NCBI GenBank assembly: GCA_900129675.1
Contig: FSRD01000001.1
Span: 4,453,501-4,517,500, forward strand
Direction: 5' to 3'
Length of the DNA stretch: 64,000 nucleotides
DNA from: Bradyrhizobium erythrophlei
Lineage (GTDB): Bacteria; Pseudomonadota; Alphaproteobacteria; Rhizobiales; Xanthobacteraceae
Part shown: piece by piece, positions 53,147 through 62,625 of the stretch
Layout of the letters: the number at the start of each line of letters is the position of its first letter
Position numbering within the stretch: the first letter of the stretch is position 1
Notes under the pieces: generated by a model
What the model saw: the letters and a program-made list of their open reading frames with translations, nothing else
What the model was told of the DNA's origin: nothing
Databases searched by the model: none
Made by a program: the position numbers and the translations under genes

Positions 53147-53167
53147 AAACGGGTGAGGCACGCAGCG

Positions 53168-54289
53168 TTAGCGAGCGTACCTGACACGGCCCTCATCAGA
53201 ATCATTAAAGAAAGAGAATAGCAGCGTCCACATGGACAGTAGCAAGAATGGCATCAGGTAATAGGGTGTAGAAATAGGATGAGTGAGAAAGAATCCGAGG
53301 TTTACAACAATGTTGATTGCAACGATCGATGCCGCAGTCTTTCTGATATTAGCAGCCAAAGCTACGATTGACCAGGTTACCACCAGTAAGGTCAGCGCAC
53401 CTTGCATGTCACTAAAATACTGCCAAGCGATGCTGAAGCTGAAATCTGGAGGCGTCGCGTCAACTGCGCCGTAAGTCGTGGCTATAACACTTCCGGCATT
53501 GATCGCATTTGAAACTAGCGTCGGCACCAACCCCACTAGATACGCGACTCCGAACAAAGCTAGCCGCATGACATCATCCAACTTTGCCGATCGGGCCGCC
53601 AGCGCCAGCAGAGCTAGGAAGTAGCCAGCGGAGAGTAAGAGGTTTGGAAGCCTGAACGAGACCGCCAGTCCCATGAACATGCCGGCCGCCGCCGCAGCCG
53701 TGTTTCGGCGCGATGACCTTGGATCGTTTGCCATGATTGCAGTCAAAAACCCGACGACTGCGCAGACTATCATCGTGGGCGCCATCGAGTAGCTGGCTTT
53801 TGACGGGTTCACCATGAAATAGATCGCGGCCATGCCGACGACGCCCGATCCAGCAATTTCATGCGGACGCCGGGCGGAATAGATAGCGAGAACCGCCGCT
53901 AGAAAAACGAAGAAGTTCGCGACAGCGTATAGCGGTATCCTTTGGAAACCGGCCGGGAAGACTGAAAGAGCCAAGCCGGTACCTGGCGGATACTGGATTA
54001 CGTGCTTCTCCCCTATTTGAGTGTGGCAGGGTGCGCGGGCCGAGTTGTCCCAAGCTTCATAACCAATCTCTCGCGCCAACGTGGCGAAGTATCGATCGTC
54101 GTCTCGATCTATATTGGTGTCGAAGCCACTAAGGCCAAAGCGTTGAAACAAGTGCGCCTGCCTGAGGTAGCAGATGTCGTCATAGACACCGGTTCGTTCG
54201 GTCCAATTGCGCATGGTCCAGAAATTAGATCCCAGGATGCCCGCGCAAAGGAGACAGAAAAGTAGCCGTAAAATCCAAGGTTTGAGCAT
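53168..54289 (-). CDS. Polytopic membrane protein (glycosyltransferase-like)
   Basis: 373 residues with about nine hydrophobic segments. After the first segment comes a periplasmic loop YDDICYLRQAHLFQRFGLSG with acidic residues, as in GT39/GT-C type mannosyltransferase-like proteins (Asp-rich first loop), but no definite signature is seen. KHVIQYPPGTGLALSVFPAG is a second conserved-looking loop. The function is therefore only suggested: transfer of a lipid-linked sugar. Confidence 0.7.
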   Translation of the reverse strand: MLKPWILRLLFCLLCAGILGSNFWTMRNWTERTGVYDDICYLRQAHLFQRFGLSGFDTNIDRDDDRYFATLAREIGYEAWDNSARAPCHTQIGEKHVIQYPPGTGLALSVFPAGFQRIPLYAVANFFVFLAAVLAIYSARRPHEIAGSGVVGMAAIYFMVNPSKASYSMAPTMIVCAVVGFLTAIMANDPRSSRRNTAAAAAGMFMGLAVSFRLPNLLLSAGYFLALLALAARSAKLDDVMRLALFGVAYLVGLVPTLVSNAINAGSVIATTYGAVDATPPDFSFSIAWQYFSDMQGALTLLVVTWSIVALAANIRKTAASIVAINIVVNLGFFLTHPISTPYYLMPFLLLSMWTLLFSFFNDSDEGRVRYAR

Positions 54290-54403
54290 CGATAAAAGCT
54301 ACCCCTGAAATGGCTTCAAATGCGCTGTATTGCAGAGGGCGTTCGCGGGCGGCCGCATCGCTATATAACAACGTGCGACCACGTTCATCTGCAACCACAT
54401 TCT

Positions 54404-54550
54404 TCAGGGTGATTTGCGAGCATACGAAACCTTGATGCACTCACCGTCCAATTTGGTAAGGCACACACCGGGCTCATGGGAAATCGGCACCTGAGATAGG
54501 GCGAACTGCGCCAAAAGGGCCAAGGCAAAGTACACGTACCAATATCGCAT
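54404..54550 (-). CDS. Small exported protein (48 aa)
   Basis: MRYWYVYFALALLAQFALSQ followed by VPISHEPGVCLTKLDGECIK and VSYARKSP. An N-terminal hydrophobic segment acts as a signal; the mature part has two cysteines. GAGGTG lies upstream. It sits just upstream of the membrane-protein gene on the same strand. No known family. Confidence 0.5.
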   Translation of the reverse strand: MRYWYVYFALALLAQFALSQVPISHEPGVCLTKLDGECIKVSYARKSP

Positions 54551-54985
54551 AGCGCACCTCGAACCCAACAAGCATAAAATTTAGCCAGCGAACAAGTGTA
54601 AGTAGCCACTAATATTAAATCAAGAACTCGGTTTCCTTGTAGTCGTCGAGCATGGGAGGCATCGACCGGGTGTTTCTCTTGGGGCGGACGCTTTGCGATG
54701 ATTCGCCCCCATAACCCGGTAGGACGCTCTCATTATTCTCCGAAAGGCCCATTTATCTCCGAAGCTCTGGACTCCGCGGATTCGATACGGTCTCATTCCT
54801 CTCGCAGGCCTCGGCGGGTAAGGGGTGTTGTTGTTACGTCATCGAACGTTCCTCACTTCGCGCTGTTCCTTTGTTCGTGCCTGGCGGTCGTTCCTTCGTC
54901 CCGACCTGCGCACGCAGACGCGCCGCGCGCAAAGGGCCGTCAAGGCCGGCCGTCGTACTGTCCTGACGCCTTGTTCTACCGCTGC
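54551..54985. other. Unassigned stretch
   Basis: No credible gene on either strand. It ends at the IS110 remnant. Confidence 0.35.
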
Positions 54986-54989
54986 CAGG

Positions 54990-55180
54990 CCGCGCCTTGA
55001 CGGCCCCGAGCACGGCGCGAGGATCGAGCAGGTCGGGACGTCATCTCCTCGGTCTTGACGCACTCGAAGGCGCGTCCCTTGTTGAGAAGGGCCCAGGCGA
55101 TCCGGGCGAGCTTGTTGGCGAGCGCAATCGCCAGCACATTGTGGTGCAATCGTTTCTTGGCGGCTTCGATCGTAAGCGGT
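54990..55180 (-). pseudogene. IS110-family transposase C-terminal fragment
   Basis: The minus strand reads EAAKKRLHHNVLAIALANKL, ARIAWALLNKGRAFECVKT, matching the end of the IS110 copy at 26600-27260 but without its one-base loss. Everything upstream is missing. Confidence 0.7.
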
Positions 55181-55251
55181 GTGCTGCGATCACCTTCCGG
55201 ATGAAGTCCTGATCTGCGAGTCTGTGGTCTGGTTTTGACCGTTAGGCTTAG

Positions 55252-55310
55252 AATGGACACTGAACATAGTGCTATCACCGAGCCGGTCCGCCGGCTGGAA
55301 GTGTTCAAGA
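55252..55310 (+). pseudogene. IS66-type accessory protein N-terminus
   Basis: MDTEHSAITEPVRRLEVF matches the start of IS66 TnpA-like proteins (…PVRRLEVFTG…). The frame continues with unrelated residues, so only about 20 codons remain. Confidence 0.4.
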
Positions 55311-55453
55311 CCTCTTTCAAAAACTGGAAATTGATCAGACATCGCGATCGTGACTTCCGAAAGCATTTACAAAGGGCGCCTCGGTCGGGTCGTTTGGGAC
55401 CCGCGTGATGCGAATGAAAGCAATATGTACTCAATTTGCATCACGGCGAGAGC

Positions 55454-56605
55454 CTATTCAGCCGCGCGGGCGATCGCACCGGATTCCCGGTTGGTAACGA
55501 CGACCTTGATCGCATCATCGACCCGGTCGCGGGCATACCTCAGCGCGGTCGGCAGATCAGCCAGCGGAAACGTATGAGTGTGAATCTTGGTCGCATCGAA
55601 GCGCTTTTCCGCCATTAATGCCATGGCGCGGCGGGTGGCGCTTCGGCCCTCGCCGCGGATTCCGTAGGCGTAGATGTTGTTCTTCACGAGATGGGCCAGG
55701 TCCGTTTTCACCGGCTCGTGTGGGAACGCAGCCAGACAGATCTTTCCGCCGCGATTGGTCATGTGGATCGCTTGATTGATCGTCGCCTCGCTCCCCGCGC
55801 ATTCCACCACATAGTCCGCACCAACTCCCCCAGTAAGCTGTTTGACAATCTCGACGGCATCCTCGTCGTTGATGTTGATAACGCGGTCGGCACCCAGATC
55901 GCGGCCGATCGCCAGCCGCTTGTTGCGCGTTCCCGTCAGGATGACCGGGCTTGCGCCGAGCGCCTTCGCTACTGCCACGGCTAGCAGCCCGATCGGGCCA
56001 GGCCCGATCACAACAACGCTCTCGCCGGCGACCAATCCCCCCAACTCCGTCAGGCCATACATCGACGTCCCAGCGGTGACCACCAGCGTCGCTTCCGCAT
56101 CACTCATGGTATCGGGCACCCGCGCCAGCGTATTGATGTGATTGACCGCGTATTCGGTAAAGCCGCCGTCGGTGGTGAAGCCGTTGGCGCGATGTCCTTT
56201 TTCGGGCTTCCCGTAATTCAGGCATGAGGTGTACATGCCCTGGCGGCAGCGCTTGCACTGGCCGCAACCGGCATGGATTTCGACGCTGATCCGTTCACCA
56301 ATCCTGAATTCGTCGACGTCGGGCCCAAGTGCTGCAACCGTGCCCATATATTCATGGCCCGGCGTAAAATTCTTGTTGAAGGGCAGGCCTCCCTGGATGC
56401 TGGCCGGCGAACCCGAATGGATGATCTCAAGGTCGGTCGCGCAGATCGCGACCGCATCGATCCGGACCAGGACCTCAGCGCGTGCAGGAACGGGAGTTGG
56501 CTTGTCGCGCAGGAAGAGCTGGTCGGGTTCGCCCAAAACCCAGGCCTTCATCTGGTCGGGCACAGGAAGGTCGGGTGAGGTCTTGACGCCTGATGGTCGG
56601 TACAT
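55454..56605 (-). CDS. Zinc-dependent alcohol dehydrogenase family protein
   Basis: 383 residues, MDR superfamily. Catalytic zinc ligands: Cys in VAICATDLEIIHSG, GHEYMGTVAALGPDVDEFRI (His-Glu) and a downstream ligand. The structural-zinc loop is present (GCGQCKRCRQGMYTSC). The Rossmann motif is VVIGPGPIGLLAVAVAKALG. Oxidises an alcohol or polyol with NAD(P)+. It is divergent from the ABC operon at 56803-61359, so it may act on the imported compound. Confidence 0.92.
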   Translation of the reverse strand: MYRPSGVKTSPDLPVPDQMKAWVLGEPDQLFLRDKPTPVPARAEVLVRIDAVAICATDLEIIHSGSPASIQGGLPFNKNFTPGHEYMGTVAALGPDVDEFRIGERISVEIHAGCGQCKRCRQGMYTSCLNYGKPEKGHRANGFTTDGGFTEYAVNHINTLARVPDTMSDAEATLVVTAGTSMYGLTELGGLVAGESVVVIGPGPIGLLAVAVAKALGASPVILTGTRNKRLAIGRDLGADRVININDEDAVEIVKQLTGGVGADYVVECAGSEATINQAIHMTNRGGKICLAAFPHEPVKTDLAHLVKNNIYAYGIRGEGRSATRRAMALMAEKRFDATKIHTHTFPLADLPTALRYARDRVDDAIKVVVTNRESGAIARAAE

Positions 56606-56802
56606 CTGGGAAATCCCGTTAGGTCAGAAATTCTATCGCAAACGCCGAATTGCCGCGAGCCATGGAAACGCATTTCGTGCCGGGCTTCCAAGCTTGCTGC
56701 ATAGCAATACGCCTCGTCGCAAAACCTTCATACGCGGCCTATACTTGGTCACCGGTTGGTGCTGAAATCCTTTTGCAGCCTCGCTGATCCGGAGTGACCT
56801 TC
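56606..56802. promoter_or_regulatory. Divergent promoter region
   Basis: 197 bp between the dehydrogenase start and the solute-binding gene. Both promoters must be here. No clear operator palindrome seen. Confidence 0.45.
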
Positions 56803-57810
56803 ATGAAGACCGTCCGTCTTTTCCTTGCCTTGCTGGTGCTGTCGCTGATCGCGCCCTGGCAATCCGCTAAGGCGGCCGACGTCATCTGCTACAATTGCCC
56901 GCCGGAATGGGCGGACTGGGCCTCCATGCTCAAGGCGATCAAGGCGGATCTCAATTACGACATTCCCCACGACAACAAGAATTCGGGTCAGGCGCTGGCG
57001 CAGATCCTTGCCGAGAAAAGCAATCCCGTTGGCGATATCGGCTATTTCGGCGTTACCTTCGGCATGAAGGCCAAGGCTCAGGATGCGCTGGAGCCTTACA
57101 GGCCCGCCAACTGGGATCAGGTTCCGGCCGGTTTGAAGGATGCCGACGGCTACTGGACCACGATTCATTCCGGTACCCTCGGCCTGTTCGTGAACAAGGA
57201 TGCGCTCGGCGGCAAGCCGGTGCCGGCCTGTTGGAAGGACCTCCTGAAGCCGGACTATAAGGGAATGGTCGGCTATCTCGATCCAACCTCTGCCGCGGTC
57301 GGATATGTCGGCGCCGTTGCAATCAATCTGGCGCTTGGCGGCTCAGCATCGAATTTCGACCCCGCGATCAGCTTCTTCAAGGATCTGCGGAAGAACGATC
57401 CGATCGTCCCCAAGCAGACCTCCTATGCCCGCGTGGTTTCCGGGGAGATGCCGATCCTGCTTGACTATGATTTCAACGCCTATCGCGCGAAATATTCCGA
57501 GAAGGGCAATTTTGAATTCGTGATCCCCTGCGAGGGATCGGTGGTGTTTCCTTACGTCGTCGGCCTGGTCAAGAACGCGCCCGACAAGGAAAAGGCCAAA
57601 AAAGTGATGGACTATCTTCTGTCCGACAAGGGACAGGCGATCTGGACCAATGCATATTTGCGTCCCGCGCGCCCGATCGAGCTGCCGGAGGCCGTGAAGA
57701 ACAAATTCCTACCGGATAGCGACTACGCTCGCGCCAAGAGCGTCGACTGGGGGCAGATGGAAAACATGCAAAAAGGCTTTGTTGACCGCTATCTCGCCGA
57801 GGTCCGCTGA
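56803..57810 (+). CDS. ABC solute-binding protein (Fe3+/aminoethylphosphonate type)
   Basis: 335 residues from ATG 56803 (GGAGTG upstream; an earlier GTG at 56794 is possible). Signal peptide MKTVRLFLALLVLSLIAPWQ, SAKAAD cleavage. Mature protein is a family 1/FutA-PhnS-like binding protein: VICYNCPPEWADW, NPVGDIGYFGVTFGMKAKAQ, HSGTLGLFVNKDALG, YKGMVGYLDPTSAAVGYV. The operon ends in a metallophosphoesterase, hinting at a phosphorus compound. Confidence 0.9.
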   Translation: MKTVRLFLALLVLSLIAPWQSAKAADVICYNCPPEWADWASMLKAIKADLNYDIPHDNKNSGQALAQILAEKSNPVGDIGYFGVTFGMKAKAQDALEPYRPANWDQVPAGLKDADGYWTTIHSGTLGLFVNKDALGGKPVPACWKDLLKPDYKGMVGYLDPTSAAVGYVGAVAINLALGGSASNFDPAISFFKDLRKNDPIVPKQTSYARVVSGEMPILLDYDFNAYRAKYSEKGNFEFVIPCEGSVVFPYVVGLVKNAPDKEKAKKVMDYLLSDKGQAIWTNAYLRPARPIELPEAVKNKFLPDSDYARAKSVDWGQMENMQKGFVDRYLAEVR

Positions 57811-57847
57811 GGCAAGATGGTGCCCATCGCCGGGGCGCCATTTTCCA

Positions 57848-58663
57848 ATGTCTCATAAATTCTTTGTCTGGTTGTGCCTGCTGCCGCTTGCGGTGGTCAC
57901 AGTGGCATTTTTCCTGCTGCCGATGGCGCGGCTCGTCGTGACCGGCGCGGAAGGCCCGCAGGGACTTGCCGGCTATCTTGCAATCCTGACCGAGCCGCGT
58001 TATCGCGCCACGCTGATCAACACGGTCATGCTGGCGGCTGCGACCACGATCGTGACGCTGATCGTGGCGACCATCGCCGGAATGTTCCTCCAGCGCCATC
58101 GTTTTCCCGGCCGTGCGGTCCTGATCGCGATGCTGACCTTTCCGCTGGCGTTTCCCGGCGTGGTGGTCGGCTTCCTGATCATCCTGCTTGCCGGCCGCCA
58201 GGGTCTGATTGGCGATCTCTCGAGCCGCCTGTTCGGCGAGAGGCTGGTCTTTGCCTATTCGATCTACGGGCTGTTCCTCGGTTATCTCTATTTTTCGATC
58301 CCGCGCGTCATTCTCACCATCATGGCAGCGGTACAGAAACTCGACGTCGGTCTGGAAGAAGCCGCGCGTTCGCTCGGCGCGAGCCCGTGGGCGGTACAGC
58401 GCGATGTCGTGATGCCAGCGCTGGCGCCGGCTTTCGTCGCTTCCGGGGCGATTGCCTTTGCGACTGCGATGGGCGCATTTGGAACCGCGTTTACGCTGGC
58501 GACGAACATCGATGTGTTGCCGATGCTGATCTATACCGAGTTCACGCTGGCGGCGAATTTCTCGACGTCTGCCGCGTTGTCGGTCGGGCTCGGCATCATC
58601 ACCTGGTTCATCCTGGCGATTGCCCGTTCATTCAGCGGCAGCGCCGTCGCCGCAGCCGGATGA
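57848..58663 (+). CDS. ABC permease 1
   Basis: 271 residues, start at ATG 57848. About six membrane segments; EAA loop LEEAARSLGASPWAVQRDVV near residue 175. The arrangement of separate permease genes matches PhnU/PhnV-like or putrescine/spermidine-type importers. Same operon, 37 bases after the binding-protein gene. Confidence 0.92.
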   Translation: MSHKFFVWLCLLPLAVVTVAFFLLPMARLVVTGAEGPQGLAGYLAILTEPRYRATLINTVMLAAATTIVTLIVATIAGMFLQRHRFPGRAVLIAMLTFPLAFPGVVVGFLIILLAGRQGLIGDLSSRLFGERLVFAYSIYGLFLGYLYFSIPRVILTIMAAVQKLDVGLEEAARSLGASPWAVQRDVVMPALAPAFVASGAIAFATAMGAFGTAFTLATNIDVLPMLIYTEFTLAANFSTSAALSVGLGIITWFILAIARSFSGSAVAAAG

Positions 58664-58667
58664 GACC

Positions 58668-59453
58668 ATGCGTGATCGCTTGATTTTCACCGGCCAATTC
58701 ATCTTCACGCTGATCACCGCTGCGTTCCTGGTGGTGCCTGCGATCCTGTCGATTTCCGCCGGCGTGACCGTGAATTACTTTCGCGGCATCCAGTCCGGCC
58801 TGACCCTGCAATGGGTGGCCCAGGTCTGGGAGCTCTACGCCGGCACCATCCTGCTGTCATTTGTGATTGCATTTGCAACCCTCGCTGTGACGCTCGCCGC
58901 CGGCGTCCCGGCGGCCTACGCCTTGCATGTACGGGGAGGGCGGCTGGCCCGGATCGTCGAGGAGATCATCACGCTGCCGCTGGCGATACCCGGACTGGCC
59001 ATCGCGCTGGCGTTGCTGTTCACTTATCAAGGCTTCAGCGACTTCCGCCGCTCCTGGCTTTTCATCCTCGTCGGCCATGTCATCTTCACCATGCCGTTCA
59101 TGGTGCGGTCGGTGATGGCCGTATTCGCAACGGTCGACATCAAGACGCTTGACGAAGGTGCGGCATCACTTGGCGCATCGCCTTGGCGGCGCTTCCGCGA
59201 CGTGATCGTGCCCAACGCCGTGCCGGGGATCCTCGCCGGCGCCTTGATGGTAGTGACGCTTTCGCTCGGCGAGTTCAACCTGACCTGGATGCTGCATACG
59301 CCGCTGACCAAGACACTGCCGATCGGGCTCGCCGACAGCTATGCCTCGATGCGGCTGGAAGTCGCCTCGGCCTATACGCTGATCTTCTTTGTCATGATCA
59401 TTCCGCTGCTGGTAGCGATGCAATTGTTCGCCGAGAAGGAACAGAAGAGATGA
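58668..59453 (+). CDS. ABC permease 2
   Basis: 261 residues, start at ATG 58668, four bases after the stop of the first permease. EAA loop LDEGAASLGASPWRRFRDVI near residue 160. FRGIQSGLTLQWVAQVWELY is a typical periplasmic loop. Stop overlaps the ATPase start by four bases. Confidence 0.92.
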   Translation: MRDRLIFTGQFIFTLITAAFLVVPAILSISAGVTVNYFRGIQSGLTLQWVAQVWELYAGTILLSFVIAFATLAVTLAAGVPAAYALHVRGGRLARIVEEIITLPLAIPGLAIALALLFTYQGFSDFRRSWLFILVGHVIFTMPFMVRSVMAVFATVDIKTLDEGAASLGASPWRRFRDVIVPNAVPGILAGALMVVTLSLGEFNLTWMLHTPLTKTLPIGLADSYASMRLEVASAYTLIFFVMIIPLLVAMQLFAEKEQKR

Positions 59454-60511
59454 GCACGTCGGCTGGACATGGCGCCGCGGTGCGCATCGCGGCCTGCGGC
59501 AAGACGTTCGCTGATGGAACGCGCGCACTCGAGCCCGCCACGCTCGATATCGATCGCGGCGAAACTCTGGTGCTGCTCGGCCCATCCGGCTGTGGTAAGA
59601 CCACCATGCTGCGCATTATCGCCGGCCTCGAACTGCCCGATACAGGCGGCAAGGTGCTGTTCGACGGCAAGGACATGACGTCCGTACCGATCGAACGGCG
59701 CAATGTCGGCATGGTCTTCCAGTCCTATGCGCTTTTTCCCAATATGAGCGTCTCGGACAATATCGGCTATGGCCTGAAGATCCGCGGCGTACCGAACGAA
59801 GAGCGCGCGGCGCGTGTCGCCGAACTGGTCGCGCTGACGAACATTTCCGGGCTCGAGAACCGCCGCATCGATCAACTCTCCGGCGGCCAGCGCCAGCGGG
59901 TGGCACTGGCGCGGGCGGTTGCGATCCGGCCGGGCATTCTGCTGCTCGACGAACCGCTGACGGCGCTCGATGCAGCATTGCGCGATCGTTTGCGCGGCGA
60001 GCTCAATCGCCTGCTGCGGGCGCTTGGCATCACCACGATTTATGTCACCCATGACCAGTCCGAGGCCATGGAGCTCGGCGATCGTATCGTCGTCATGCAG
60101 AAGGGGACGATCGCCCAGATCGGTTCGCCGCGCGAGATTTACTTCGCGCCGAAAAACCGCTTCGTGGCCGAATTCATCGGCGCGGCCAACATCATCGAAG
60201 CCCCCATCGAGGGCGGTCAACTCGTGCTGCCGGGCGGTCGCCAGCCGATCGGTGGCGATGCGACCGTATCGGCCGCGGTCGCCATGATTCGTCCCGAAAC
60301 CATTCGCGTAGTGGAAGCCGGGAGTGCACCTCTCTCGGGGCTCATCGACAGCGTCAGCTTCATCGGCGACCGGCAACGCATGGTCGTGAGCGGCGTATCC
60401 GGCAAGCTGCTCACCGTCGATGCCCCTAACGCGGTTGTCGCCAAAGCCGGCGAACGGGTCGGACTGTTGATTTCGCCGGACGCCGTCCGTTTGCTGCCGC
60501 CCGAAAGCTGA
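59450..60511 (+). CDS. ABC importer ATPase
   Basis: 353 residues from ATG 59450. Intact Walker A (LLGPSGCGKTTMLR), Q-loop (MVFQSYALFPN), signature LSGGQRQRVALARAV, Walker B (ILLLDEPLTALD), H-loop (YVTHDQ) and a C-terminal TOBE domain (AMIRPETIRVVEAG). Energises the importer formed by the preceding genes. Confidence 0.94.
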   Translation: MSTSAGHGAAVRIAACGKTFADGTRALEPATLDIDRGETLVLLGPSGCGKTTMLRIIAGLELPDTGGKVLFDGKDMTSVPIERRNVGMVFQSYALFPNMSVSDNIGYGLKIRGVPNEERAARVAELVALTNISGLENRRIDQLSGGQRQRVALARAVAIRPGILLLDEPLTALDAALRDRLRGELNRLLRALGITTIYVTHDQSEAMELGDRIVVMQKGTIAQIGSPREIYFAPKNRFVAEFIGAANIIEAPIEGGQLVLPGGRQPIGGDATVSAAVAMIRPETIRVVEAGSAPLSGLIDSVSFIGDRQRMVVSGVSGKLLTVDAPNAVVAKAGERVGLLISPDAVRLLPPES

Positions 60512-60519
60512 GAAGGCCA

Positions 60520-61359
60520 ATGCCGTCAAGACCTGTTCGCATTGCGCAAATTTCCGATCTGCACATCAAGCTGCCGGGATCGCTCGCCTACGGCCGGGTC
60601 GATACGGCGAAGGCGCTTGAACGTTGCGTCGCGGCTCTGAACGAGTTCAATCCCGCACCTGACTTTGTGGTGATTTCAGGCGATCTGGCGGACACCCCGA
60701 CGGCTGGAGAATATGAATACCTCAGTCGACTGCTGACGCCGCTGAAGCTCCCGTTCTCGGGCGTTCCGGGCAACCACGACTCGCGTGAGTTGATGCGTGC
60801 GGCGTTTCCCTCCACTCGCTATGCCGTTGCGTCCGGGCCGCTCAATCAAGAGATCGAGGTCGGCGGGCTCGATCTGCTGCTGCTGGACTCGAGCGTGCAC
60901 GGAAAGCCGCATGGCGAGCTCGACAGGCTGACGCTGCAGTGGCTCGACGCAACGCTGGCGGCTTCGCCCGATCGGCCCGCGTTGCTTTTCCTGCACCATC
61001 CGCCGTTCAAGGCGGGGATCTGGCACATGGACCGCCAGAATCTCGTGAACGCGAGCGAGCTTGCTTCAATCGTCAGGGGGCATCCGCGCGTGCAACTGAT
61101 CGGGACCGGCCATATTCACCGGGCCGCGCTGACGATGTTTGCGGGAGTGCCGACCACGATCTGCCCGGCGCCGAACCATGCCGTCGATCTCGATCTGGCC
61201 GAACTGCGCGAGCCGTCGTTCAAGGTCGAGCCGCCTGCCTTCCACCTCCACACCTGGTTTCCAGGCGAGCGGTTTGGCACCCTCGTCACGCACCAGGTGC
61301 CGATCGGGACTTTTGACGGGCCGCATCCGTTCTTTGGGCCGGATGGGAAGCTGCTTTAG
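60520..61359 (+). CDS. Metallophosphoesterase (cyclic/glycerophosphodiesterase type)
   Basis: 279 residues, calcineurin-like two-metal hydrolase: ISDLHIKL, FVVISGDLADTP, VPGNHDSREL, LFLHHPPFKAG and GTGHIHRA are all present. Closest in pattern to class III phosphodiesterases (CpdA/GpdQ-like). No signal, so cytosolic. As last gene of the ABC operon it most likely hydrolyses an imported phosphodiester or phosphomonoester. Confidence 0.9.
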   Translation: MPSRPVRIAQISDLHIKLPGSLAYGRVDTAKALERCVAALNEFNPAPDFVVISGDLADTPTAGEYEYLSRLLTPLKLPFSGVPGNHDSRELMRAAFPSTRYAVASGPLNQEIEVGGLDLLLLDSSVHGKPHGELDRLTLQWLDATLAASPDRPALLFLHHPPFKAGIWHMDRQNLVNASELASIVRGHPRVQLIGTGHIHRAALTMFAGVPTTICPAPNHAVDLDLAELREPSFKVEPPAFHLHTWFPGERFGTLVTHQVPIGTFDGPHPFFGPDGKLL

Positions 61360-61369
61360 GACAGTCCGG

Positions 61370-62458
61370 CTAAGCCTCCTTCATCCCGAACAACCGCGCC
61401 GCATTGCCACCGAGAATGGCGATCTTCTGTTTGTCCGACAGCGTCGTGGTCGCGAAGACGTGATCGACGGGATGCTGTTCCCATGGGATCGGATGGTCGG
61501 TGCCGAGCATCACCTGGCTTGCGCCGACCTGCGCCACCAGATGCCGCAAACCTTCCGGCGTGAACACCATGGCGTCGAAATAGAGCTGGTTGAGATATTC
61601 CGACGGCTTCTTCTTCAGCGTGATGTTCGGATTGCAATTTTGGGGCGACACGAAACAGGCATGATCGCCGCGCGCACCGTAGGAGCCCAGATAGCCGCCG
61701 CCATGCGCCGCAATGATCTTGAGTCCCGGAAAGCGGTCAAGCGTTCCCTCGAAGATCAGACGCTGCAAGGCCATCGTGGTGTCGAGCGGATTGCCGATGG
61801 TGTTCGACAGCCAGCCGTTGCCCTTGAACCGCTTGGCTAGTTCGGGCGTGCTCTGCGGATGAATGAACAGAACCGCGCCGAGGTCCTCCGCCTTGGCCCA
61901 GACGGGATGAAACTTCGGATCGGAGAAATCTTCTCCCAGAACACTGGCGCCGACCGCCGCTCCGCGCAGGCCCTGCTTCCTGACCGCGGTTTCCAGTTGC
62001 TGCACCGCGAGGTCTGGATACTGCAGAGTCAGCGAAGCAAAGGCGGCAAACCGTTCAGGGCGTGAAGCACAAAGCTCCGCGAGTTTCTCGTTCTGCAGCT
62101 TGACGATTTGAGCTGCGGTGTCGCGGTCTTTGCCGTACCAGAACGGATTGATCGACAACACCTCCATGTCGATCGCCATCGCGTCCATTTCCTTGAGGCG
62201 CTGCTCGATGACGATGAAGTGCTCGGGAACGCCCTTGACCGGTGGCAAGACCTTATCGGCCTGATCGCCCATCAAACTGATCGATTCATGAAAGTAGCAG
62301 TGGGCGTGGACGTCGACGGTCATCACGCGCTTGCCGTTGACCTTGACCGGCAGGCGAGAGGCTCGCGGTTGCGCGCGGGCCGCATCCAGCATACCGCAAC
62401 TGCAAAATGCGATCCCGGTCGCAGCGGCGCCTTTCAGGAAATTCCTGCGGTTGGTCAC
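61370..62458 (-). CDS. Tat-exported amidohydrolase (ACMSD-like)
   Basis: 362 residues. MTNRRNFLKGAAATGIAFCS is a twin-arginine signal; MLDAARAQPRAS is the cleavage region. Amidohydrolase_2 fold: VDVHAHCYFHES (HxH metal ligands), LFIHPQS, IAAHGGGYLGSYGARGDH and MLGTDHPIPWE (Asp). Relatives are carboxymuconate-semialdehyde decarboxylases or lactone hydrolases. Export of such an enzyme is unusual. Divergent from the TctC-type gene. Confidence 0.88.
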   Translation of the reverse strand: MTNRRNFLKGAAATGIAFCSCGMLDAARAQPRASRLPVKVNGKRVMTVDVHAHCYFHESISLMGDQADKVLPPVKGVPEHFIVIEQRLKEMDAMAIDMEVLSINPFWYGKDRDTAAQIVKLQNEKLAELCASRPERFAAFASLTLQYPDLAVQQLETAVRKQGLRGAAVGASVLGEDFSDPKFHPVWAKAEDLGAVLFIHPQSTPELAKRFKGNGWLSNTIGNPLDTTMALQRLIFEGTLDRFPGLKIIAAHGGGYLGSYGARGDHACFVSPQNCNPNITLKKKPSEYLNQLYFDAMVFTPEGLRHLVAQVGASQVMLGTDHPIPWEQHPVDHVFATTTLSDKQKIAILGGNAARLFGMKEA

Positions 62459-62625
62459 TAGTCGCCTCCCTCGATAGAACGCTTCCGGGGCCGGTCGTTC
62501 GCCGACTCATCTTGATTTCTTCGCCAGGATACATTGCCAAGCCGGAAGCGAGAGGGCAATCATTGCGGCAAGGATTACGCTGGTTACTGCAAACCGTGAT
62601 CCGGTTGACAGGGGAGAAACTCGGT

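Noticed and set aside
54225..54440. 71-codon minus frame between the small exported protein and the membrane protein
   Set aside because: It overlaps both neighbours and has no recognised family; it may be a shadow.
59372..60529. 385-codon minus frame opposite the ABC ATPase
   Set aside because: Antisense shadow of an intact ATPase with all motifs on the plus strand.
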